From assembly GCF_014489615.1 (NCBI RefSeq), contig NZ_CP060825.1:7114001-7178000 (forward strand): DNA of 64,000 bases, in the 5' to 3' direction. Below are positions 17,503 to 26,338 of the stretch, piece by piece; the stretch's first letter is position 1, and every line of letters begins with the position of its first letter. The notes under the pieces are model-generated. The model was not told the origin of the DNA and ran no database searches. It saw only the letters and a program-made list of their open reading frames with translations. A program made the position numbers and the translations under genes. The DNA is from Streptomyces genisteinicus. Its GTDB lineage: Bacteria; Actinomycetota; Actinomycetes; Streptomycetales; Streptomycetaceae.

Positions 17503-19200
17503 ATGCGCATTCTGCTCATCGCCAGCAGCTACAACAGCCTCACCCAGCGGGTCCACGCGGAACTGCGGGACCGCGGGCACACCGTCCCCGTGGAGATCAC
17601 CCCCGACACCGCCTCCGTCCGTGACGCCGTCGCGCGCCACCGGCCCGATCTCGTCGTCGCCCCCCTGCTCAGGGCCGTCGTCCCGAAGGACGTGTGGACC
17701 GCCCACCACTGCCTGATCGTCCACCCCGGGCCCGCCGGCGACCGCGGGCCGTCCTCGCTCGACCGGGCGATCCAGGACGGGGCCACCGAATGGGGCGTCA
17801 CCGTCCTGCAGGCAGACGAGGAGCTGGACGCGGGCGACGTCTGGGCCACCGTCCCGTTCCGGATCCCGCGGACGGCCGCCAAGAGCGACCTCTACCGCAA
17901 CGAACTGGCGGACGCCGCCGTCGAGGCCGTGCACCTCGCGGTCGAACGGGTCGCCGCCGGAGCCGCCCCCGTCCCGCAGACCGGTCCGGTGAGCGCCCGG
18001 CCCCGCCTCCGCCAGGAGGACCGCCGCATCGACTGGGCGGCGGACACCACCGAGCGGGTGCTGCGCACCCTGCGGGCCGCCGACTCCCAGCCCGGCGTGC
18101 GCGACCGGTTGCTCGGCGGCGAATGGTTCCTCCACGGCGGCCACGCCGAGGACACCCTGCGCGGCCGCCCCGGCGACCTGCTGGCCACCCGCGCGGGCGC
18201 GGTCTGCCGGGCCACCGCCGACGGCGCGGTCTGGATCCCCGAACTCCGCCTCCGCACCGGCCCCGGCGAGCCCCGGGCCTGCAAGCTCCCGGCCACCCTG
18301 GCCCTCGCGGGCCGCCTGCCGCGCCTCCCCGAGCTGCCCCCGCAGGCGGCCGCCGGCGTCCGCACCTGGTCCGACATCCGCTACCGGGAGCACGGGTCCG
18401 TCGGAGTGCTCTCGTTCACCTTCCCGGGCGGTGCGATGAGCACCGACCACTGCCGCCGGCTGCTGGCCGCCTACCGCTCCGCGTGCACCCGGCCCACCTC
18501 GGTACTGGTGCTCGGCGGGCAGCGCGACGTCTTCTCCCACGGCATCCATCTCGGCGTCATCGAGGCGGCCGCCGATCCGGCGGCCGAGTCCTGGGCGAAC
18601 GTCAACGCCATGAACGACCTCGTCGGGGCGGTCCTCGGTACGACGGACCGGCTCGTCGTCGGCGCGGTCGGCGGCAACGCCGCGGCCGGCGGCGTCATGC
18701 TCGCCCTCGCCGCCGACGAGGTCTGGTGCCGCTCCGGATCGGTCCTCAACCCCCACTACCGCCGCATGGGCCTCTACGGTTCCGAGTACTGGACGTACAC
18801 CCTGCCGCGCAAGGTGGGCGCCGACATGGCGGTCCGGCTCACCGACGAGGCACGGCCCCTCACGGCGGCCACCGCGCTGGGCATCGGGCTCGTCGACCGG
18901 GTGGCCGACTGCGAACCCTCCGCCTTCCTGCCGGAGATCACCCGATGGGCGGCCCGCCTGGCGTCCCACCCGGCCACCCGTACCCGCATCGCCGCGAAGA
19001 AGGCCGAGCACGACCGGCGCGAGGCATGCACCCCGCCGGGCGCCTACCGGGACCAGGAACTCGCCCGCATGCGGCGGACGTTCACCGACCCCGCCGCGCC
19101 CTACCACGCGCTCCGCCGCGCGTTCGCGCGCAAGACGGCACCCCGCGCCGGCTCCCCGGACGGCCCGGGGGCCGGGGCGCCGGCCCCGGCCGACCGCTGA
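17503..19200 (+). CDS. hypX: HypX-like hydrogenase maturation protein
   Basis: A 565-aa fusion of an N10-formyl-THF transferase-like domain (residues 1-270; HPGPAGDRGPSSLDRAIQDG near residue 75) and an enoyl-CoA hydratase-like domain (from about 290; LVLGGQRDVFSHGIHLG, GGNAAAGGVMLALAADEVW, NPHYRRMGLYGSEYWTY). This is the exact HypX layout; HypX makes CO from the formyl group for the active site of oxygen-tolerant [NiFe] hydrogenases. AAGGGCC precedes the ATG; the frame continues upstream only as a shadow. It is followed by a DUF6084-like gene, but hydrogenase subunits and hypA-F are not in the window. Confidence 0.88.
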   Translation: MRILLIASSYNSLTQRVHAELRDRGHTVPVEITPDTASVRDAVARHRPDLVVAPLLRAVVPKDVWTAHHCLIVHPGPAGDRGPSSLDRAIQDGATEWGVTVLQADEELDAGDVWATVPFRIPRTAAKSDLYRNELADAAVEAVHLAVERVAAGAAPVPQTGPVSARPRLRQEDRRIDWAADTTERVLRTLRAADSQPGVRDRLLGGEWFLHGGHAEDTLRGRPGDLLATRAGAVCRATADGAVWIPELRLRTGPGEPRACKLPATLALAGRLPRLPELPPQAAAGVRTWSDIRYREHGSVGVLSFTFPGGAMSTDHCRRLLAAYRSACTRPTSVLVLGGQRDVFSHGIHLGVIEAAADPAAESWANVNAMNDLVGAVLGTTDRLVVGAVGGNAAAGGVMLALAADEVWCRSGSVLNPHYRRMGLYGSEYWTYTLPRKVGADMAVRLTDEARPLTAATALGIGLVDRVADCEPSAFLPEITRWAARLASHPATRTRIAAKKAEHDRREACTPPGAYRDQELARMRRTFTDPAAPYHALRRAFARKTAPRAGSPDGPGAGAPAPADR

Positions 19201-19343
19201 GGCGCGGTGCGAGCCGCTCCCTGCCACCGCCCTTCGGGCGGACGGACCTGTCCTCACGGCACGCCCCGGCAGCAACGGCGGCCGCCCGACGGCTTCCGCG
19301 CCCGGGCGCGCGACCGGCCACGCGAACCAGAGGAGTGCCTGCC

Positions 19344-19979
19344 GTGACCGAATTCTCCTTCAGCTGCCTCGGGGTGCGGCCCGACCCCTGCGCCGCGGCG
19401 CCCACCCTGGTGTTCCGCCTGCGGATCACCGCCTCCACGGGCGTCCGGGTGCACGCCCTCGCGCTGCGCTGCGGGCTCCGCATCGAACCCGCCCGGCGCG
19501 GATACGACGCCGAGGAGGCCGCCGCCCTCGGCGACCTGCTCGGCGAACGCTCCCGCTGGGGCGGCCTCGACCCCGTGCGGATCGCCCAGGTCTCCGCCAT
19601 GGTCCCCGGCTTCGCCGGCGGGATCGAGACCGACCTCGCCGTGCCCTGCACCTACGACACCGATGTCGTCGCCTCCCGCTACTTCCGCTCCCTGAACGGC
19701 GGGGACGTCCCGCTGCTCCTGCGGTTCTCCGGCACCGCCTTCACCGGCGCGGCGGGCGTCGCCGTCGAGCCGGTGGACTGGGAGGAGGAGATCTCCCACG
19801 CCATGCCGGTGAAGACCTGGCACGAGATGATCGACCAGCACTTCCCCGGATGCGGATGGCTCCGGCTCCCCGGCGACGCGATGGACGCCCTCCTCGCCTA
19901 CCGCACCCGCAACGCGCTCCCGTCCTGGGAGGCCACCGTCGAGCGGCTGCTCGACGGGGCGGGGGAGGGGGCCCACTGA
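19344..19979 (+). CDS. DUF6084-like protein, hydrogenase-associated
   Basis: A 211-aa soluble protein without signal or membrane segments. It starts EFSFSCLGVRPDPCAAAPTLVFRLRI and has ETDLAVPCTYDTDVVASRYF and VPLLLRFSGTAF in the centre. These features match the actinobacterial family (DUF6084) usually found next to high-affinity group 1h [NiFe] hydrogenase genes. The biochemical role is unknown. AGAGGAG lies 9 bp before the GTG. It follows the hypX-like gene by 143 bp in the same direction. Family assignment is from memory of the pattern and less certain than that of HypX. Confidence 0.65.
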   Translation: MTEFSFSCLGVRPDPCAAAPTLVFRLRITASTGVRVHALALRCGLRIEPARRGYDAEEAAALGDLLGERSRWGGLDPVRIAQVSAMVPGFAGGIETDLAVPCTYDTDVVASRYFRSLNGGDVPLLLRFSGTAFTGAAGVAVEPVDWEEEISHAMPVKTWHEMIDQHFPGCGWLRLPGDAMDALLAYRTRNALPSWEATVERLLDGAGEGAH

Positions 19980-20049
19980 CCGACCGCCGTGCGCGCCGCC
20001 GCGCCCGTCGGCGGCGACGGGCACGGCGGGCTGCCGGCACGGTGAACCG

Positions 20050-20069
20050 GCCTGACCGTACGGTCAGGC
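20050..20069 (+). promoter_or_regulatory. 20-bp perfect palindrome
   Basis: GCCTGACCGTACGGTCAGGC is a perfect palindrome ending 7 bp before the ATG at 20077 and touching its AGGCGGA ribosome site. Its length and ACCGTACGGT core resemble TetR-class operators. A protein bound here would block transcription or translation of the following gene. No regulator gene adjoins it. Confidence 0.55.
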
Positions 20070-20076
20070 GGAATCC

Positions 20077-21207
<1,131 letters not shown>

Positions 21208-21315
21208 ACACCGCCCCCGCCGGGGCCGCGCCCCCCGGAGCGGCGGGCCACGGCGCGGGGCGACGCGCCCCACCCGCACCGGAGGAGGCGAGGTCACCCG
21301 GCATAGGATGCGCGC

Positions 21316-22299
21316 ATGGAACAGCGTGTGCTCGGCAGGACCGGTCGTGACGTCTCCGTCGTGGGGCTCGGCACGTGGCAGTTGGGCGCCGACTGGGGTG
21401 ACGTCGCCGAGGACGACGCGCTCGGCGTCCTCGACGCCGCGGTCGAGGAGGGCGTCACCTTCTTCGACACGGCCGACGTCTACGGCGACGGGCGCAGCGA
21501 GCAGCTCATCGGCCGCTACCTCCGCGAGCGCCCGGACGCCGGGGTGTTCGTCGCCACCAAGATGGGCCGCCGGGCCGACCAGGTCCCGGAGAACTACGTC
21601 CTCGCCAACTTCCGCGCCTGGAACGACCGTTCCCGCAGGAACCTCGGCGCGGACCGGCTCGACCTGGTGCAGCTGCACTGTCCGCCGACCGCCGTGTACT
21701 CCCGGGACGAGGTCTTCGACGCCCTGGACACCCTGGTCGCCGAGGAGCGGATCGCGGCGTACGGGGTGAGCGTGGAGACCTGCGAGGAGGCTCTCGCGGC
21801 CATCGCCCGGCCCGGCACCGCCTCCGTGCAGATCATCCTCAACCCGTTCCGGCTCAAGCCGCTCGACGACGTGCTGCCCGCGGCCGCCGCGGCGGGAGTC
21901 GGCATCATCGCGCGGGTGCCGCTCGCGTCCGGCCTGCTGTCCGGCAGGTACACGAAGGACACCGTCTTCGCCGCCGACGACCACCGCACGTACAACCGCC
22001 ACGGAGAGGCGTTCGACCAGGGCGAGACGTTCTCCGGCGTCGACTTCGCCACCGGGGTCGAGGCGGCCGCCGAGTTCGCGGAGATCACCGGTCCCGAGCG
22101 GGCACCGGCCGCGGCGGCCCTGCGCTGGATCGTCCAGCAGCCCGGTGTGACGAGCGTGATCCCCGGAGCCCGTTCCGCCGCGCAGGCCCGCGCGAACGCT
22201 GCCGCCGCCGGCGGGCCGCCGCTCCCCGCGGCCACCCTGGACGCCGTCCGCGACCTGTACGACCGACGCATCCGTGCCGGGGTGCACCACCGCTGGTAG
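21316..22299 (+). CDS. Aldo/keto reductase
   Basis: A 327-aa NADPH-dependent oxidoreductase. The tetrad is visible: Asp in FFDTADVYGDGRSE (Asp and Tyr, residues 51-56), Lys in FVATKMG, and His in LDLVQLHCPP. C-terminal cofactor residues are in SVIPGARSAAQARANAAA. It resembles the YajO/Tas-type general AKRs. TAGGAT seven bases before the ATG fits a -10 box, so the mRNA may be leaderless. No metabolic partner adjoins. Confidence 0.9.
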   Translation: MEQRVLGRTGRDVSVVGLGTWQLGADWGDVAEDDALGVLDAAVEEGVTFFDTADVYGDGRSEQLIGRYLRERPDAGVFVATKMGRRADQVPENYVLANFRAWNDRSRRNLGADRLDLVQLHCPPTAVYSRDEVFDALDTLVAEERIAAYGVSVETCEEALAAIARPGTASVQIILNPFRLKPLDDVLPAAAAAGVGIIARVPLASGLLSGRYTKDTVFAADDHRTYNRHGEAFDQGETFSGVDFATGVEAAAEFAEITGPERAPAAAALRWIVQQPGVTSVIPGARSAAQARANAAAAGGPPLPAATLDAVRDLYDRRIRAGVHHRW

Positions 22300-22505
22300 T
22301 GCGCGCCCGGCGGTCACCCGCGGGCCCGCGTTCCGCCGGCCCCGGGCCGGGTTGCCGGGTGTCGCGGCCGGGACGTCGCCGGTGCCGTGCGTAAGGTGCC
22401 AGAGGCGTCCGGGCGGGGCCCGAGCGTCCGGCACACCGGGCGCACGGCCGCTGTCCGGCCCCGTCCCCGCACCCCGTCCCGGTCCCCGCAAGGAGCGTGA
22501 GCGGC

Positions 22506-22952
22506 ATGGCCCGTACCCGCCGTCTGATCCTCAGCCCGCCCGGCGACGTGTGGCGTCTGCTCGCCGACGGCCACCGCTACGGCGAGTGGGTCACCGGGAC
22601 CCGGCGGGTGACGCACGCCGACTCCCACTGGCCGGACGTGGGCGCCCGGCTCAGCGTCCGGGTCGGGGTGGGGCCGCTGACCCTCGACGACACCTGTGTC
22701 GTGCGCGTCTGCGAACCCGGGCGGCGCCTCGAACTGGAGGCGAAGGCCGACCCGTTCGGTGCGGCACGCATCGCCATGCGCCTGCTGCCGTGGGGCGGGA
22801 GCACCCTCCTCACCCTCGACTGGCACCCGCTGCGCGGCCCCGGCACCCGGATGCACGGGCTGCCCGTGGACTACCTGGTCGGCATCCGCAACGGCATGAT
22901 GCTGACCAAACTGGCCCGGATCGCCGTCCGGGAGCGCGCCCTGAGGGTGTGA
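22506..22952 (+). CDS. SRPBCC (START-like) family protein
   Basis: A 148-aa small hydrophobic-cavity protein. The start ARTRRLILSPPGDVWRLLADGHRYGEWVTGTR and the following VRVGVGPLTLDDTCVV fit the polyketide cyclase/SRPBCC fold. ATG 22506 was chosen because AAGGAG lies 10 bp upstream; a GTG at 22497 would leave only one base. Its role is unknown. It converges with the TOPRIM gene. Confidence 0.75.
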   Translation: MARTRRLILSPPGDVWRLLADGHRYGEWVTGTRRVTHADSHWPDVGARLSVRVGVGPLTLDDTCVVRVCEPGRRLELEAKADPFGAARIAMRLLPWGGSTLLTLDWHPLRGPGTRMHGLPVDYLVGIRNGMMLTKLARIAVRERALRV

Positions 22953-23015
22953 CAGGCTCCGCGGCGGGTGCGGCGTCCGTGGGGACGGGCCGGCGGTCGC
23001 CGTTTCCGGGGTGCC

Positions 23016-23654
23016 TCACAGCGTCGCGAACAGGTCCTCCAGCGGGCGCGGGGCACGCCCGGGTCCGAGTGCCTCGACCAGCAGCCGCCCGTAGCGGATC
23101 TTGCGGCCCTTCTTCGTGCCGAGGAAGCGCCGCAGCTGCTCGTGCACGGGGCGCTCCAGCTGCGCGGGCTGCCGCCGGAACGTCTGCCAGGGCCGCAGGT
23201 CGCCCTCCGCACGCACGATCTCCTCGACCCGGTCCGTGCCCAGCGCGCGGAGGAACTCGTCCTCCAGGTCGCGCGCGCAGACGAACACGTCCCGCGGCGG
23301 CGCTCCGGCCCGCAGGAACGCGCGGTCGTAGAACGGGTGCTCGTTCTCGTCGCACAGCCCGGTGAGACGGAGCCCGAGCCCGCCGGGTCCGAGCAGGACG
23401 GTGAACCGGCCGACGCTCATCGCCCCGCCCATCGGCACCACGCACACCCCCTCGGCCGCGAGGTCCCGGCCCCGCCGGGCGGCGAGCGTCTCCACTGCCG
23501 CCACGTCGCTCAGCCCCTCCAGCAGCACCGCGGTCCGCACCGGCAGCAGTGCCGCCAGCTCCCTCGCCCGTGCGGCGGGCTCACCGGCCCCCGGGCCCGT
23601 CCCCGCCGCCGCCCAGCCCGTGACCGCGTCCCGGAACGCCCGTACATCCGCCAT
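23016..23654 (-). CDS. Stand-alone TOPRIM (OLD-like) domain protein
   Basis: A 212-aa protein that seems to consist of little more than an OLD-family TOPRIM domain. The metal-binding Glu is in VLLEGLSDVAAVETLAARRGRDL (residues 40-62), followed by VCVVPMGGAMSVGRF and the acidic LTGLCDENEH (near 101). A C-terminal extension rich in basic residues (FLGTKKGRKIRYGRLL) may bind nucleic acid. OLD proteins normally have an ABC ATPase before TOPRIM; it is absent here. Start 23654 removes a low-complexity upstream extension. It is divergent from the SsgA-like gene. Confidence 0.75.
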   Translation of the reverse strand: MADVRAFRDAVTGWAAAGTGPGAGEPAARARELAALLPVRTAVLLEGLSDVAAVETLAARRGRDLAAEGVCVVPMGGAMSVGRFTVLLGPGGLGLRLTGLCDENEHPFYDRAFLRAGAPPRDVFVCARDLEDEFLRALGTDRVEEIVRAEGDLRPWQTFRRQPAQLERPVHEQLRRFLGTKKGRKIRYGRLLVEALGPGRAPRPLEDLFATL

Positions 23655-23875
23655 GGGCCCGAGTCTGCACCCTCGCCCCCCCGGCACGTCACCGCGATTT
23701 CCGGGGGCGGGCCGTGCCGCTGACGGCCGTTCGCCCGTGCGGGGCCGCGTGCCGCGAACGGCGTGTGCGGCACGGGCGTTTCCGCAAGCGAACCAGCAGG
23801 TGTAGCGCACCGATTCCCGGTGAGGAGACGGGGGACGCGCACAGCGGCTCCGACCGACCGTCGAGGGAGATGCAC

Positions 23876-24301
23876 ATGGCCACGTTCAGCGACGGCAGTC
23901 TGCCGGACCAGCGCAGCACCACGCGGCGGGTGATCGCCCATCAGGTCCGGGAGGACACCCGCATACCCGTCACCACCACGCTGCGCTACGACAGCCGGGA
24001 CCCCTACGCCGTCGGGTTCGTCTTCCACGTCGCGCCCGGCGCGGACGTGGTCTGGTACGTCGACCGTGGCATGCTGCACGCGGGCGTCGACGCGCCCGCC
24101 GGCACCGGCGACGTCCGCGTCTCGCCCTCTCCCGGCGGTGAGGTCCTGCTCGATCTCGACCGGGACGGGCACCGGGCCCTCATAGCGGTCGACCGCGGAC
24201 CGCTGGTGAAGCTCCTGCGGAAGTCGTACGCCCTGGTGCCCCTGGGCGGCGAGAGCGCCCACCTCGACTGGACCGCGGTGACCGACGCCCTGGCCTCGTG
24301 A
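23876..24301 (+). CDS. SsgA/SsgB-like sporulation and cell-division regulator
   Basis: A 141-aa protein of the SsgA-like (SALP) family, which controls septum-site selection and peptidoglycan processing during Streptomyces sporulation. Landmarks are VTTTLRYDSRDPYAVGFVFH near residue 33, VWYVDRGML near 58, and the C-terminal VPLGGESAHLDW. The length is normal (130-145). ATG 23876 is preferred to 23870, which lies directly at the GAGGGA ribosome site. Which SALP (SsgA-G) it is cannot be decided; its neighbours are not the classical ssgB or ssgA loci. Confidence 0.85.
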   Translation: MATFSDGSLPDQRSTTRRVIAHQVREDTRIPVTTTLRYDSRDPYAVGFVFHVAPGADVVWYVDRGMLHAGVDAPAGTGDVRVSPSPGGEVLLDLDRDGHRALIAVDRGPLVKLLRKSYALVPLGGESAHLDWTAVTDALAS

Positions 24302-24334
24302 CTCCCCGCCCGCGGGCTGCCGCCGGCCGGCAGG

Positions 24335-25291
24335 TCAGGGCGCGGCGCGCAGGGTGTCGGAGGGCGAGGCGCCGTACGCGTCCCGGTAGGCGGCCGCGAA
24401 ACGGCCCGGGTGCGCGAACCCCCACCGGGCGGCGATGTCCAGCACGCTCGACACCTCGGTGGTGGCGGCCCTGAGGTCGCCGTGGGCGTGCGCCAGACGC
24501 ACCCGGCGCAGATGACCCAGCGGCGTGGTGGACGCGTGCCGCCGGAACGCGTACTGGACGGCGCGGGGCGTCACCCGCACGGCCGCGGCGATGTCCGAGA
24601 GCCCGATGTCCCGGTGTGCGTTCTCCTCGATGAAGGTCATCGCCCGGCGCAGCGTGGCGGTTCCGGCGTCCCTGCCGTCGACGGGCCGCGGCCGGTGCGC
24701 CGTCAGCGTGCCGGGCAGGGACGTCAGGGCGACCGCCGCCAGGTGGCGCAGGGCGGTGGAGACCACCAGGCCTTCCGCCGCCGGGGCGGGCCCGCCGAGC
24801 ACGGTGTCGCGCAGGAAGGCTACCGTCCTGCCCAGGCGGCGCCCGGCCTCCTCGTCGACGGGCGTCCGGCCGGTGAACCGGACCGGGCCGTCCCGCCGTT
24901 CGTCACCGCCCGCGACCTGGTCCAGCAGCGCGGCGTCGAACATGGTGATCGTGTAGCGGGCCCCGCGCTCCTCGCCCGTGTACGGCCGGTCCGGGAGCGC
25001 GACCAGGAAGGTCTCACCGGGGCCGTGCGCGGTGCGGCCGCCGCCGGTGGTGTCCACGATCAGACCGCGGTGCAGGGTGATCAGACAGACCTTGTCCAGT
25101 GCGCCCGCGTCGTACGACAGCGTGTAGTCGAAGTCCACCTTGTCGACCAGCAGACCGCCGGCCGACGCGCGTTCGATGCGCGCCCCGGTCTTCTGCGGGC
25201 GTCCGCCGATCCGCATGGGCGTGTACGCGCGGCTGAGGAAGTCCTCCGTCACGTCGAGGCGATTGCTCTGGAACGCGAGTGTCTCGATCAC
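24335..25291 (-). CDS. AraC-family regulator (paralogue A)
   Basis: A 318-aa regulator. The N-terminal sensor resembles the AraC-binding-like domain (RITHHRG-type LITLHRG..., FLVALPDRPYTGE), and the C-terminal double helix-turn-helix is DIGLSDIAAAVRVTPRAVQYAFRRHASTTPLGHLRRVRL...GFAHPGRFAAAYRDAYGASPSDTLR (about residues 215-315). A clear paralogue with the same organisation lies at 45316-46263. There is no obvious target gene next to it; ThpR lies upstream in the same direction. Confidence 0.88.
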   Translation of the reverse strand: MIETLAFQSNRLDVTEDFLSRAYTPMRIGGRPQKTGARIERASAGGLLVDKVDFDYTLSYDAGALDKVCLITLHRGLIVDTTGGGRTAHGPGETFLVALPDRPYTGEERGARYTITMFDAALLDQVAGGDERRDGPVRFTGRTPVDEEAGRRLGRTVAFLRDTVLGGPAPAAEGLVVSTALRHLAAVALTSLPGTLTAHRPRPVDGRDAGTATLRRAMTFIEENAHRDIGLSDIAAAVRVTPRAVQYAFRRHASTTPLGHLRRVRLAHAHGDLRAATTEVSSVLDIAARWGFAHPGRFAAAYRDAYGASPSDTLRAAP

Positions 25292-25414
25292 GGCGGCTCC
25301 CCACCTGTCGTCCGGTGCGCCAGGACACCCCCGTCCGACCAGACGGTACGCGCCGCCGTACCGGACGCGAAATCTCCGTGTCGGCGTACGGCCAGGTCAG
25401 GGGCTTTTCGCCCT

Positions 25415-25446
25415 GATCCGCCCCGATCCGCCCCTCGATCCGCCCC
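25415..25446. repeat. GATCCGCCCC repeated three times
   Basis: Copies at 25415-25424, 25425-25434 and 25437-25446, in the 192-bp gap between the AraC start and the ThpR stop. Their role is unknown; they may mark the AraC promoter region. Confidence 0.75.
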
Positions 25447-25483
25447 CCGGGGTGTGCCCTGAGGGGCCGCTCCGCCGTGCGCC

Positions 25484-26101
25484 TCAGGGCCCCTCGAACG
25501 GCCAGGAGGCGATGTCGCCGTACCGTATCGGCCCCGGCCCCCTGCCGAAGTCGCTGCCCACCAGATGGAGTCGGGCGGCCCGCCACGGGATGCCCGTGAA
25601 TCCGGCGAGCCCCTCCGCCGCCCGCGGCACGGCCGCGATGTCGTCGCGGCGGGCGCGGGCCAGGGTGAGGTGCGGTCGCAGAGGGCGGCCCGTGAAGGGG
25701 ACGCCGGCCTCCCCGACCGCCGCGCGCACGTCGCCGGCCAGCCGGTGCAGCCCGTCGAGGTCCCCGGCGATCCCGGTCCACAGCACCCGCTCGTCGAAGT
25801 GTCCGCCGCCGCGCAGCGCGAGCGCGAGCGGCCGGCGTGCGGACGCCAGTTCCGCGAGCGGTGCGCGCAGGGCCGGCACGGCCGCCACGGGAAGCTCGCC
25901 GAGGAACGCCAGGGTGATGTGCCAGTCCTCGATGCGGTTCCAGCGCATGCGGGGGTGCGCCGCATACGCCGGGGCCAGGGCCCGGGCCAGCTCGTCCTTG
26001 GCCTCGTCGGGAGGGGCGAGGGCGATGAAGACCCGGGTGGTCGACGCGGGGCGCCCCGGGTCCGCGTGCGGCACGCTCCCGTGCCCGGACGCCTCGGTCA
26101 T
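25484..26101 (-). CDS. thpR: RNA 2',3'-cyclic phosphodiesterase ThpR
   Basis: A 205-aa 2H phosphoesterase. The two catalytic H-x-T motifs are HITLAFLGEL (near residue 60) and HLTLARARR (near 143), the spacing expected of ThpR/LigT, which open or ligate 2',5'/2',3'-cyclic RNA ends. The first 20 residues (TEASGHGSVPHADPGRPAS) are an unstructured extension before TTRVFIALAPP; a later start is possible but no better Met is present. It is probably a single-gene unit. Confidence 0.87.
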   Translation of the reverse strand: MTEASGHGSVPHADPGRPASTTRVFIALAPPDEAKDELARALAPAYAAHPRMRWNRIEDWHITLAFLGELPVAAVPALRAPLAELASARRPLALALRGGGHFDERVLWTGIAGDLDGLHRLAGDVRAAVGEAGVPFTGRPLRPHLTLARARRDDIAAVPRAAEGLAGFTGIPWRAARLHLVGSDFGRGPGPIRYGDIASWPFEGP

Positions 26102-26338
26102 CGTCGCTCTCCCGCCCGCCGTGCCGCCGGCCGGCCCCGCTCCACGTCGGCGAACCGCTCCACCACCCGTGCTCCCCGTCCCGTGATTCCTGCCGCACCG
26201 AGCGTACGGGGTCCGCGGCCGTCGGCTGCGCCGGGGCCTGCGCGACGGGTGCCGGGGCGTGCCAGGGGATGCCGGGCCGGGGCCCGGTGGGTGGGAGTGC
26301 AGCGGTCGCCGGTGGGCGACGGGCCCGGCCGGTGGGTG

